Shown here one piece after another: positions 24,740-37,405 of a stretch of DNA of 64,000 bases (position 1 is the first letter of the stretch; every line of letters starts with the position of its first letter). Source of the DNA: Stomorhina lunata (taxonomy: Eukaryota > Arthropoda > Insecta > Diptera > Rhiniidae); NCBI GenBank assembly GCA_933228675.1, contig OW121744.1, positions 98,990,026-99,054,025 of the forward strand, given 5' to 3'. The notes under the pieces are model-generated. The model was not told the origin of the DNA. It ran no database searches and saw only the letters and a list, made by a program, of their open reading frames with translations. The position numbers and the translations under genes were made by a program.

Positions 24740-26560
24740 CGTATAGTTTTTTAAATATAAAAGACTTTGCCAAATTTGTTTTGAAACATTGATTTGGAAA
24801 TAATAGTATTTGCTGGTAGTTAAAAGATTTTGATTTCATCTCCTCTATTTGTAAAAAAAAATCTTTTAAAATTTTTTCTTGAAACATTTTTTTCCCAAAG
24901 AACTTTTTTCATTGCCTATCTTAAGGCTTATCATTTTGTAACAATAATAGAGCATTATAGAGAACTTTTGCTTAACTGTTCTTAAACAAATGTGGCATTT
25001 ATTGCCAAATTTATTGGGTATAATTTCAAAATCAACAGAATTGATTTGAGGGAAAGAAATATTAAACATGACATTGTTTTTTTTTTCGAAAGTATTAGTG
25101 TCAAATTTTAGGGGCAGTCTAGAAGATGAGACTTTAAAAAGCTTAGGATATATAATTTAAAATAAGCTAAGGCTTTTTAATAATGTTTGGGGAAAAATCT
25201 AAAAATTGAGAAGCTGTGCTTAGGTATTAAAGGGGAGTAATGAATGGGGCAAACTAATAAAAGGCCTTAACTCAAATTAGAGCTTTAAGGAAAGTGTAGT
25301 TATATGTGTATTGCTATTTACCAACACTTACTTATATTCATATAAGTATGTATGTATGTATTATGTATAATCTTCTGAACAATGACTTTTAATTTATGCA
25401 ACAAATCAAAGCATACCGTAAGGCTACAATGTCGATTTATACAAACAACTAGAATATTCTTTGGTATAAGTATGAGTGGGACTGTGTGAGTTTGAAGTTT
25501 TCTATGTATAATTCTATAGTTGTCTTTAATGTAAGGATTTCAAAGTTTTTTGTTTTGCTTTAAAGGTTTGAGAAAACAATAGTAAAGTATTTCTGGAAAA
25601 TTAAGGTGGCATTCCAAATGTTTGGATATTTAAGCCACTTGCATAAATGTAAAATTTTGTGGTGTTTAAATACATACAAATTTTCCGAGACAACAAAAAA
25701 AACTACAAATACATACATACATACAAACAATATCATTTCCAAGGACTCTTCCTCTTTTAGTAAGACAATTAAACATAAATACACAAACATTTATCAATAT
25801 AAAGTCTACTTCAACAATTCTCACATATTTTGTTGGACATTTAAAAGTTTAGGACATCATTCTATGAAATATGTATGGATGTCTGTCTGTCTGCTAGTCA
25901 TAAGTATGTCTGTCTGTATATCTTTATATCCCTGCCTAGACATTTTAGGTATATAGATAGTTGTCATCATCAAAATGAATCTCATTTACATTTAAATTAA
26001 GATTGAAACCAAAAGCAAAAACTTTCAGAAAGCTAGTGATAGAGAGAGAAAGCACAATACAATTACTCCTTTAACATAATTGGGAGAAGAAAAAAATTTT
26101 TCTAATGTTTGTCTTTACAAAAATCTGGTCAAATATTAAAGTAAAACTGGTTTATTGTTGCCATATCCTTAAACATTTCATATTTGTTAGTCCTGCATAA
26201 ATACTTAGACTAAATGAGAATATACATATTCTCAGCTTAAGCATCAAGGTATATAGATATGTACGAGTATATACATATACATTTTGCACAAATATACCTA
26301 AACTTACTGATGTCTGTATGTTGAAAGCTTTGTGTAGAGTGTTAATATTTTTGGTATGCTAAACTTCACTAAACATTCCCTTAAGGATATTTTTATTTTT
26401 GTTATTATTATTTGTTTGTCTACTTATGTAGGAAATTTATGGCAAATATACTTGTAGATATCCATAATTGAGTGTAGATTCAAAAATCATTGTTTAAATT
26501 TTTACGAAATAAACAATTGTTTTAAAAACTTAGGATGTAAAATGTATATGAAATAAAAGG
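24740..26560. other. AT-rich non-coding interval with small microsatellites
   Basis: There is a TATG run (25346-25362), ACAT runs (25711-25726) and GTCT runs (25878-25895). Overlapping ORFs on opposite strands at 25560-25956 are chance opens. No gene supported. Confidence 0.5.
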
Positions 26561-28620
26561 TTGAAGTCTTAGCTTTTTAATCATATATGAATTATCTGCA
26601 TATAGTTGCATATTTGTTATAGAATCTAATATTTTTGCATATGTGTAGTACCAGTAGATATCTTTATATAATCTGCCTTTAGTTGCATATTTACACTAAA
26701 GTTAATATTTATTGCGAATATGCACTTACATGTCAATAATTGAGCGTAATTCCTAGAAATATTTTTTTTAAATTTAAAATACAAAATTGTTTTAAAAACT
26801 ACGAATCTTAAATATACATCAGGAGAAAGCTTCAAGTCTCGTCTTTTCAAAAATATATAATTTATGTGCTTATAGTTGCATATTTGGTCTAAAATCGAAA
26901 ATTACTACATATACACTTGTTAATGTCTTTAATTGAGTATAATTTCAAAAATTATTTCTTTACTTTAACGAAATAAATAGTTGCTTCACAAACTTAGCTT
27001 TTAAAGTATATACCAAATGAAAGCCTAGATTCTCAGATTTTCAGAACAATTTAAATTATTTGCTTATTATTGCAGATTTTGCCATAAATCAATAACAAGA
27101 ACAACACATTGTGAAATTATGAACTTTAAATAATTTGTTTGTTTGTGCTTTCATAAAAGCTAAATGTCTCAACCGATTTTAATTAAATTTGGATCACAGA
27201 TGGAACAGTTATGTAAATAGGTCTATATTTAATACTTGTCATGCTATAACTGTTGAACTAGGACAATAAGATACATCAAATTTCATACATTCGACTTTGT
27301 TTTATTAATCCAGCAAAACTTTGGTAATGGCAGTCATATAAGAGTAGTAGAGGACAAAATTTGTCAGGTTACTCCGCTGACAATAGTAGCGGACAAAATT
27401 TGGTAGGTAAGGAGCAAGTTTAATACAGTCCCCCATACAAAAGAAATATCTATATTCGTATATCATTAGAACTACTTAGGGAAAAGTCTTTAAACTCTCA
27501 TCCATTGAAGTATAAAACATGTGTAGTCTTCACCCATTAAGGCTGAAGTTTAGCAGGGTGCAAAAAAGATGCTTTATTGACTCCTAAATCCTGCTGATGA
27601 GCTACTGCAAACGACGCTAGCAACAACCTTTGGCCTAACCGAAAGCATAAAGCCTTAGCTTTTTAAATATATATAACTAATGTACTTGTAGTTGCAAATT
27701 TGGTCTAAAATCGAAAATTACTACATATGTATTCGTAGAAGTCTTTAATTGATTATAATTTCAAAAATCATTACTTTACTTTAACGAAATAAATAGTTGC
27801 TTTACGAACTTAGCTTTTAAGGTATATATCAGATGAAAGCCTAAAGTCTTAGCTTTTCAAAACAATTTAAATTATTTGCATATTATTGCATATTTTGCCT
27901 TAAATCGATAACGAGTACAATACATAATGAAATTGTGAACTTTGCATAATTTGTTTGTTTATGCTTTCATAGAAGCTAAATGTCTGAACCGATTTTAATG
28001 AAATTTGGATCACAGATAGAACAGTTATGTAAAAAGGTCAATATTTAATACTTATTATGCTTTAACTGTTGAACTAGGTCAATAAGATTCATCAAACTTC
28101 GAACAGTCGACTTTGTTTCATTAATCCAGTAAAACTTTGGTAATGGTAGTCATATAAGAGCAGTAGCGGACAAAATTTGGCAGGTTACTCCGCTAAGAAT
28201 AGTAGAGGACAAAATTTGGAATGTTAGAAGCAGTCGCCCATACAAAAGAAATATTTATATTCGTGTATCTTTAAGGCAGGATTTTAGCAGAGTGCAAAAA
28301 AGAAGCTTTATTGACTCCTAACTCCTCCTGATCAGCTACTGCAAACAACGATAGTATCAACCTTCGGCCTAACCGAAAGTTTGAAGCTTCAGCGTTTTAA
28401 AAATATATAATTAATGTGCTTATAGTTGCATATTTAGTCTAAAATCGAAATTTACTACAAATAAACTAGTGGATTGAGTTCATAATTGAGTATTAATTTA
28501 AAAATTATTACTTCACTTTAACGAAATAAATAATTTCCTTAAAAATTATTCATGCAAAGTTAGTATATATCAAATGAAAGCCTAAAGTCTCAGCTTTTCA
28601 AAAAAAAAATGAAATTAGTT
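26561..28620. repeat. Tandem segmental duplication (unit about 800 bp) plus TTGCATATTT cores
   Basis: About 26990-27780 and 27790-28560 are diverged direct copies. Both contain AACCGATTTTAAT.AAATTTGG, ATCACAGAT.GAACAGTTATG, the phrase GCGGACAAAATTTGG or near variants, CCCATACAAAAGAAATAT and AAAATCGAAA.TTACTACA. Each copy carries the TTGCATATTT core with a preceding AGTCT(T/C)AGCTTTT block (26570, 26690, 26835, 27025, 27655, 27850, 28385, 28585). No ORF. Confidence 0.7.
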
Positions 28621-29229
28621 GCATTTTGTTGCATGTTTGGAGTCAAATCGATAAAGAGGTTACAGTTGCACTCATATAGTACAAAAGTAGAATTTTTACT
28701 TTTTAATACTTCAAGGCACTAGGCGCAGTCCGAGAAAGGGATTTTAGTGTCTCCTGAGGTTATAGGATCTACTGGTGGGATTTTTTACTTTTTGTAGGTC
28801 TCTTTACACTCTATAGACCTACGATATTCACTACCAGAATTTTGTTTAGAGCCAGGTTTCATATTAAGTAGGATAGAACACTGTCTGTAGAAACAAGTAT
28901 ATTTAAGTCATAAGACTATAATTTGGCTCTAATACAACTTTTTATTTTTATATTTTATTGAGGCCCTATGCTCCACTGTTAGTCAAGGATGACAGAAGAA
29001 GAGGAGAACTTTTTATAAGAAGAGTACTTCCTAATTAGAAAAAATATTAAGCTCATCTCATCTATAGTTTTTGTTATTTAACACATCTTCTTTATTTAAA
29101 AATCGACCTTTTATAGAAAGTTAACCTCAAGCAGAGCTTTCCCAGTTGAATATTTCCTGCAGTAAAATTTCGGCTATTTGACAGTGACATCTAGTTAATA
29201 TGTTCCCCAAGAAACCTAAAAACTATTCT
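28621..29229. other. Unique, slightly GC-richer non-coding segment
   Basis: About 28690-28870 has comparatively high GC and no repeat match in this window. No coding frame or RNA recognised. Confidence 0.35.
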
Positions 29230-30465
29230 TCCTAATGACTTCAGCAGAAACATAGACTGGTTGATAGATACTAAATCCTTTTGAGCCTAATGTGAAGGTT
29301 TTTCTTAAAATAATAAGTATAACTTAAATACTTGGAAAACAAAATTTATATTAGATGAAAGGCCAAAATTTCTACTTTTAAAAAATATATATAAAATTTG
29401 CATATAATTGCATATAAGACATTCTCTGCAAATAAAAAATTAATAAATATAAAAAATCAGGTTTTTCTGAAAATAAAAAGTTTAACTTAAAGAATTTTAA
29501 ATAAAAATTTATTTCAAAAGGAAGGCCAAAATCCCACCTTTTCCACAATTTAAACAAAATCTGCTTATAATTGCATATTCCCTCCAAAATCTCTAAAACA
29601 TCTTCAGCAAATAAAAGATTTATTGGAGTGAAAAAAAAACAATATTGAAACTTTGAAAATTTCTTGAAAATTAAGTTAATAATAATAAATTCTTATTTGT
29701 TTGATATTTGATGCTTTAAAACCTTGGTTGTTAGCCTAAAACTATGCAATTATTTTTAATAGGAGTATCAGAACTCAGAAAAAAATAAAATATAAATTTT
29801 TGACAATTTCTTTTTAATAAGCTAAGATTTTATCAAAACTAGTTTCTCTAATGTCTTTAGCAGAAACACAGATTGGTTGATGGATATAAAATCTTTCTGT
29901 GGCTAATGTGAAGGTTTTTCTTAAAATTAAAAGTATAACTTAAAAACTTGGAAAACAAAATATATATCAGATGAAAGGCCAAAATCTCTACTTTTAAAAA
30001 ATATATACAAAATTTGCATATAATTGCATATTTTTCTCTAAATCCCTATACATTTTCTGCAAGTAAAAAATTAATTAGTATAAAAAACTAAGTTTTTCTG
30101 AAAATTAAAACTTTAACTTTAAGAATTTTAAATAAAAATTTATATTAAAAGAGAGGCCAAAATCCCACCTTTTTCACAATTTAAACAAAATCTGCATATA
30201 ATTGCATATTCGTTCCAAAATCTCTAATACATCTTCTGCAGTAAAAGATTTATTGGAGTGAAAAAAAAAAATTGAAACTTTAAAATTTTCTTGAAAATTA
30301 AGAAAATAAAAATAAATTCTTATTTGTTTTATATTTGATGCTTAAAACCTTGGTTGCTAGCCTAAAACTATGCAATTATTTTTAAGAGGAGAAACAGAAC
30401 TCAGAAAAAAACTAAAATATAAATTTTTGACAATATCTTTTTAATAATATTAGATTTTATTATGT
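29230..30465. repeat. Two tandem copies of an approximately 615-bp unit
   Basis: 29235-29848 and 29849-30465 align throughout, including GCAGAAACA.AGA.TGGTTGAT, GCTAATGTGAAGGTTTTTC, ATGAAAGGCCAAAAT, TTTGCATATAATTGCATAT (29397 and 30013) and GCCTAAAACTATGCAATTAT (29731 and 30360). Each unit itself contains two internal copies of the GGCCAAAAT..TTGCATAT module. The minus-strand ORF at 29378-29587 lies inside and is not supported. Confidence 0.75.
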
Positions 30466-31282
30466 AAAAGCAAAGTATTTTAAAAGTATATAAAAATGTT
30501 TAGGCTTTTTCTTAAACTAAAACCAAAACCCTTAAGATATGCTTAACAAATTTTTCATAAAAAAACTCCTCAAGTATATACTACAAAAGAAATATACTAG
30601 TACATATGATAATAGAAAATATATAAAATCATATCAAAAATCTTTATATGTATATAAAATCATATTCATATATAAATTAAAATTTCAAATATTTATATCC
30701 TTTCTAGCCTAAGATTATATCTAACAAATTGAAGTAAGTCATTTAAAATTTCTTTATATAAAAGAATTTATTGTCTCCGGAAACAATTTTGTAAAAGGTT
30801 TGGGGTTAGTTATTTTAGAAAATCTGTTTAAAAAACGCAATTTTTAAAAACTACTAAGAAAAATTTAGGTAAAAAAGGCTTAACCCAAACCACTCCATTT
30901 GTATACTTTTATATTATGTACTTGTTGGTATATTACTATATATGGTCATATTTTTTTACATTTATTTCTATGTATGTATATACTTTTTATATATATTATA
31001 CCTGCATCTATTTGTGGTTTGTTTTCTATTCAAATATAAATTCATTTTTTTTATTTGTTTAATTGAATTATTTTGTGGTTAAATTGAAAACTTAAAATTT
31101 ATTTCTTATCAAATATTTTTCTAATAAATTTTATATTATTTATATATTAAATTCTAGAAGATATTGGCAATTGTTATGGTTGATATAATTAAGAAAATAT
31201 ATAAGAATTCCTAGAAAAATTTTAAAATATATTTTATTCTTTTTTAAAAACTTATAAATATCAAAAATTTAAACCAAATATA
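30466..31282. other. AT-rich non-coding interval
   Basis: Runs of TATATA and poly-A/T, with no gene or well-defined repeat. Confidence 0.5.
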
Positions 31283-32203
31283 AAAACAAGTAAAAAAGTG
31301 CTATAGTCGGTCAAGCCCGACCATGCGATACCCTTCACCACTAAGGTCAAAAATGCTCTTTTTCCTGTATAAAGAAAAATATTTGCTAAATTTTGCCTTC
31401 ATACAAACATTTTCTCAAAACTTCCCGTCATTTGGACTATCTCGAAATTAAGTTAATTTATTACAGTTTTTACAAAAACTACATATGCAAAAACTAAACT
31501 TAAACTTGTCATTATCTTCAGATTTACGAGCGTTTTAGTGATTTTTGCCTCATTTAGTGCTTTTTCACAAAAGAGTTTGTATGGGAGCTATGGTCAAATG
31601 TGGACCGATTTCAAAGAAATCTGGTACAGTAATTTTTGGTTTACACAAGCAGTATTTGCCTTAAATTTCATGAAAAAATATTGATATTTGTGGCCAAAAT
31701 ATCAATTTCGGGAAGTGGGTCCTATGGGAGGTACCATAAATAATGGACCGATTTTGACGAATTTCAATAGCCATGGTCCTACTATCAAAAAAATGATCTA
31801 TGCCAAAATTAATAACTTTAATTAAAGCCACATTAGTTCACTTTCAGATACCATTATCTTTTCTTTTTAGAATAAATTGTAAGTGGACGAAATGTAGCAA
31901 AAACTGCAAATACTCTCAGTTTTCCCCATACAAATGGGCTCAAAAACTTTGGGCCCGTTGTGCGGGCTCGTATCCTAAAAATAAATCAATAATATTTTGC
32001 ACACTTCCGATTGAAATAATTTGGCCACATAATTTCACTATTAGAAGTCGATCAGAGACAAAAGTCAAAAAACGACCGACTCTATTGTATATCTCTAAGA
32101 CTTAAGGAAAACTTGTTTAATTGTTGTTCCATGTTTGACCTCAGTAGTGAAGGGTATGATATAGTCGGGCTTGACTGACTATAGCTTTTCTTACTTGTTT
32201 TTG
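31283..32203. mobile_element. Full-length dispersed element with terminal inverted repeats (about 920 bp)
   Basis: The left end is AAAACAAGTAAAAAAGTGCT then ATAGTCGGTCAAGCCCGACCAT..GATACCCTTCAC (given in pieces). The right end inverts this: GTGAAGGGTAT, ATAGTCGGGCTTGACTGACT, ATAGC, TTACTTGTTTTT. A partial second copy lies at 51754-52595 and shares the internal blocks GGGAGCTATGGTCAAATGTG, GGACCGATTT and CCTATGGGAGGTACCATAAA. I recognise this as an abundant type of dispersed fly repeat but cannot name the family with certainty. The 101-codon ORF at 31800-32105 is within it and shows no domain. Confidence 0.75.
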
Positions 32204-33590
32204 TTTGTCCTCACCTAGATTTAAAACCCCCACTCCAAGGTTTTACAAAAGTTGCTAATTTGTGACACCGTGTGATTCAAGAAATTATAGCATACTTTTA
32301 GGACTATGATAGTCATACTTAAAATAAATTTCTTCTTTAGAAAGAAAAGGACTAGAAACCTTTTCTTTTGACTAATGTAGTTAAAACAAAAATTAATTAA
32401 ACTTTCATAAACTCTGAACATTTATTCAGAAATATGGCATTTTCCTTAAATTGAAATGAAAAGCATACAATTGCATGCAGGTGTCATTTAAATAATAAAG
32501 TAGTTTGTTAAAAATGAAAAATAATTAAAAAATATGAAATAATAAAAATTAGAACACTCCAAATGTACACACACACACACACATTCAAAAACAATTATTT
32601 ACCAAGAATTAGATATAATAAATGATTACTTAAGTTTCAATTAAATGCAAAGAAACTAAAACATACGTTAAGGCGTATAAAGAAAATTTTCATATAATTT
32701 TTATAACAACTACTAACAACAACAAAAGCAACACTTATCATTTTCCTGAAAATAACAAAATAAATATTAGCGATTTTGCTGTTATTGTTGTTATTATTTT
32801 AACACTGACACTTGATAATTGTGTTAAGAATTCTTTATTTTTGTTATTTCAAATTTTTATATAACAGCAAAAAATGACTACTCAGTTAAGTTTGTTTGTT
32901 GCATTTTCCAAAGCATAAACTTAGGCTAAATATACATGTATAAGTTTATTTTTTGTATTTGTGTTTATAAGAAATGGTTTAGTTATAATTAAAATAAAAT
33001 TTTCAATGCAATGCAGTCATGTTTTGAGTTTTTTTCTTCTTTCATTTTTCTAAAACTACAACCCTTTTTTCAGTATTTGGCAAAATAACCACTTCAACGT
33101 CTTATGTCTTATTGCTGTATACATGTAATTACTAGTTTTCCAGCAATTCTTACTCCTCTTGCCTTTAGTTTGGTTTAATTCTGGTACTATTTTGTATACG
33201 TATGTATGTGGTTTTTGTGTTGTTTTTGTGTAAAATGTCCGTGTACATGTTGTTTTCGTAATCAGACTGCCAAATACAATAAATGCAACTATTCATTTAT
33301 GTCAACGATAATGACATTTATACATTGACTGTTATGGCTGTGTATAGAGTTGTCTGTGTGTGTGTGTAAACAATATATGTAATGAACTAAAAAAAACAAC
33401 TACAATGTAAATTACATTTAAATATGGCTAAGAACTACTCGAATTGGGTATGTCTTAGTTGTATTTTGAACAATAGTAGTGATACTAAAATTATATTTAG
33501 TTAAATTGTTTTTGTTTTTTTCCTTGTCTTAGCCCTATACGAGTAGATTCTTGAGAAATAATAAATAGAAAACTAGGCATGGCATGATAT
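32204..33590. other. Single-copy non-coding interval
   Basis: (AC)n at 32568-32583, TG runs near 33355-33366 and AACAAC stretches near 32705-32730. No gene seen. The composition is typical of a long fly intron. Confidence 0.45.
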
Positions 33591-34714
33591 GTCTAGTTGT
33601 GGAAAGTACTTAGGAAATGATGAATTATGTATGTAAGTTTCTAAGAATATTGTATGCAAAGACCCTAAAAATAGGCAATGGATTTAAGCAGTTATGGAAA
33701 ATATTAAGAAAATTTAGAAATTGCTCATGAGTTTTAATAAATGCATGTAAAGGATATATAGAATTAAGGATTCTTAAGATCATTATAACTTTTTTTGTTT
33801 GAATTCTCAAAGTTTGCATTACTTTTAAATCAAAATGGGTAGGTATACAAATCCCTGAGATAAAGTAATTACAGAACAAATCCTACCAAGATATGTTTGG
33901 TTGTGAAAAGTATTTAGAATATAATGAATTATGTAGGCAAATTTCTTGTAAAAACTTTTTATGCAATGCGCCTAAAAGTAGACAACGAATTATAAAAACT
34001 AGAATTTATAGAAAATTTTAATTACCATATTTTAAAATGGTTAAAGAGTTATAATATACCAAGAACATATATATAAAGTAAGCAAACTTTTTCTTTTTAG
34101 TTTATACTAAAGATATTGAGAAATAATAACTAGAAAACTAGACATGTAATGATTTATTAAGTTCTTGAAATTACTTACAAATTTGAATGAAACTTTCTTG
34201 GGAATAGTTTTAATGAAAAACGCCTAAATAAAGGCTATAGATTTTGGAAAATATTTATCACAAAATTAGGTTAAATATCTATAAAAATTACAATTAAAGA
34301 TTCTAAATATCATTATAACATTCTTATGTTTTTAAATCCATAAAACAGACAACACTTGTCAGATTTTAGATGCAAATTCTTAAGAAATAATAATAAAAGC
34401 AGGCACTGTATTAAAATGTAGAAGTTATATATCTATATTAATATGTATATAAAAGTTATATTGAATTTAAGATTCTTTTCGATTTTGTAATTTCAAATCC
34501 TTAAAGTAGGCAATACTTTTTTGTCAAACTTGGTATAAAATTTCTTGTTAAAGGAAAACCCTCAACGGGGGTAAATTTGCCACAATCGTCTAATTGTTTC
34601 TATCTTGTAGGAATCGGAGAGCCAGAAAATAAATTTAAAGTAAATTTATATCGAAATTATTAGGGTTAAGATAACTTATATTTTGATGATCTTAGGGAAT
34701 TACTCGAAAATTTC
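33591..34714. repeat. Degenerate direct repeats of about 270 bp
   Basis: Three diverged modules near 33600, 33895 and 34150 share ATGAATTATGTA..AA.TTTCT, GCAA.G..CCTAAAA.TAG.CAA and a following TTA.AAAA.T block. Further right is TTAAAGTAGGCAATACTTTT at 34500. 34560-34690 is unique. The minus-strand ORF at 33625-33879 is not supported. Confidence 0.45.
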
Positions 34715-35455
34715 TAAATTTTTTTGGAAAATTTTCGAAAATTTCTATATTTTTATAGAAAATTTTCGAAAATTTCTATATTTTTATAGAAAATTTTCGA
34801 AAATTTCTATATTTTTATAGAAAATTTTCGAAAATTTCTATATTTTTATAGAAAATTTTCGAAAATTTCTATATTTTTATAGAAAATTTTCGAAAATTTC
34901 TATATTTTTATAGAAAATTTTTGAAAATTTCTATATTTTTATAGAAAATTTTCGAAAATTTCTATATTTTTATAGAAAATTTTCGAAAATTTCTATATTT
35001 TTATAGAAAATTTTCGAAAATTTCTATATTTTTATAGAAAATTTTCGAAAATTTCTATATTTTTATAGAAAATTTTCGAAAATTTCTATATTTTTATAGA
35101 AAATTTTCGAAAATTTCTATATTTTTATAGAAAATTTTCGAAAATTTCTATATTTTTATAGAAAATTTTCGAAAATTTCTATATTTTTATAGAAAATTTT
35201 CGAAAATTTCTATATTTTTATAGAAAATTTTCGAAAATTTCTATATTTTTATAGAAAATTTTCGAAAATTTCTATATTTTTATAGAAAAATTTCTATATT
35301 TTTATAGAAAATTTTCGAAAATTTCTATATTTTTATAGAAAATTTTCGAAAATTTCTATATTTTTATAGAAAATTTTCGAAAATTTCTATATTTTTATAG
35401 AAAATTTTCGAAAATTTCTATGTTTTTATAGAAAATTTTCGAAAATTTTTATATT
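34715..35455. repeat. 31-bp satellite (TTTTATAGAAAATTTTCGAA type)
   Basis: About 23 nearly identical 31-bp units: CGAAAATTTCTATATTTTTA + TAGAAAATTTT. One unit near 35290 is shortened by deletion. Sharp edges with unique flanks. Confidence 0.96.
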
Positions 35456-36567
35456 TTTGCATTTTTGATCTTTAAGCTGAATGATCAGTATTATAATCCT
35501 AAAAGTATGCAGTACTTAGTATATGATATAAAAAAACATCATATTTCGTTATTATGTATATTCTTAATTAACGTTTTTACAAAAAGTACATAATTAATTT
35601 AATTTGTATATTGATTTTTCTCACTATTTCTCGTATCTTCTTACTGCTAAAGTTTCTTCTCCAAAATGTATACAACACTTTTTGTCTTCTCATATAAGTA
35701 TCTTTAGCATTTTGTGTTTCTTACTTACCTTAGACTTATTGTTAATTAGTTTGAAAGGATAATAGCATGTCGCCCGTCAATCGTCTAGGATTTTCTATTC
35801 TTCCACAACTTTTCACCATATATGTATGTTACTGCAATTGTATTTTTGTAGCTTTGGAAATGTGTTTCGGGTAGTTAAAGTTTTAGTTATTTGGCATGAA
35901 AACGATATATGTGGTATGAGTTTCTTTTACAATAAGAAGAAACAAAAAAGTTGTTACTTTTTAATGAGGTTAATTGAATTGCCTTTTATTGTTAGTTAGT
36001 GAAAATGCCAGGCATATAAATGCAAAAGTAGTAGTTTAAAATACATCATATGTGTAAGACTATGTCTATATGTAGATAAACATATGTCTATATGTATATG
36101 AGAGTTTCTTCTTGTATTGTTAAAACAATGCAATTGTTAAGTTTCTAGCATATACTATAAAATAATCATAGCTGTTAAAAGCCTTGAAATTATACTATAT
36201 GTATAAACAATAAGTAGTCATTTGTTAGCAATATTTAAAGTATAGTTTTAGGATGTTAAATTCAATTTATTATGCTGTCATCGTCTTTGTATGTATGTAA
36301 ATATTTTAAGGTAATTGTTTTCAAATATACTTATATATTTTTAATTAAGAAGAAATTGTTTAAAAAATTATCGAGTTTTTAATAAAGAGTAATTTAGGAT
36401 GAAAGGTAGAATATTAAAAAATTATTAAATAATCAATTTCTTGGAAATTAAATAAAATTTAAAAATGTAAAAGAAAAAAATTAAGAAGCTTTTAAAATGG
36501 AATAAACAAAGTTCTAAAAATAAATATATAATAATTTGTCCTTAAAGTATACTTTGTTTTTTCTTTT
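35456..36567. other. Single-copy non-coding interval
   Basis: No ORF or repeat array. ATGT/TATATG stretches near 36060-36100. About 35620-35860 is somewhat richer in C and G. Confidence 0.45.
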
Positions 36568-37405
36568 TCCTATAGAAAAGACTTTCTAACGACAACTTTT
36601 CTATAGAAAGTCTTTCTAACGACAATTTTTCTATAGAAAAGTCTTTCTATCGACAACTTTTCTATAGAAAAGTCTTTCTGTCGACAAGAAAAGTCTTTCT
36701 ATCGACAACTTTTCTAAAGAAAAGTCTTCCTATCTTCAACTTTATTATACAAAAGTCATCCAATCATCAACTTTTCTACAGAAAAAACTTCCCATCGTCA
36801 ACTTTTCTATAGAAAATTCTTCCTATCGTCAACTTTTCTATAGAAAATTCTTCTTATTGTCAACTTTTCTATAGAAAATTCTTCCTATCGTCAACTTTTC
36901 TATAGAAAATTCTTCCTATTGTCAACTTTTCTATAAAAAATTCTTCCTATTGTCAATTTTTCTATAGAAAATTCTTCCTATCGTCAACATTTCTCCAGAA
37001 AATTCTTCATATCGTCAACTTTTCTAAAGAAAATTCTTCCTATCATCAACTTTTCTATAAAAAACTCTTTCTATAGTCAACTTTTCTATAGAAAATTCTT
37101 CCTATCGTCAACTTTTCTATAGAAAATTCTTCCTATCGTCAACTTTTCTATAGAAAATTCTTTCTATCGCCAACTTTTCTATAGGAAATTCTTCCTATAG
37201 CCAACTTTTCTATAGAAAATTCTTCCTATCGTAAACTTTTCTATAGAAAATTCTTCCTATCGTCAACTTTTCTATAGAAAATTCTTCCTATCGTCAACTT
37301 TTCTATAGAAAATTCTTCCTATCGTCTACTTTTCTATAGAAAATTTTTCCTGTCGTCTACTTTTCTATAGAAAAGTCTTCCCATAGTCAACTTTTTTGTA
37401 GACAA
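36568..37405 (+). repeat. 31-bp satellite E (TCCTATCGTCAACTTTTCTA type)
   Basis: About 27 units of TTCTTCCTATCGTCAACTTT + TCTATAGAAAA with moderate divergence; the left edge uses AACGACAA in place of ATCGTCAA. It is homologous to arrays at 38.76-39.3 kb (same orientation) and 41.7-42.56 kb (opposite orientation). Confidence 0.95.
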
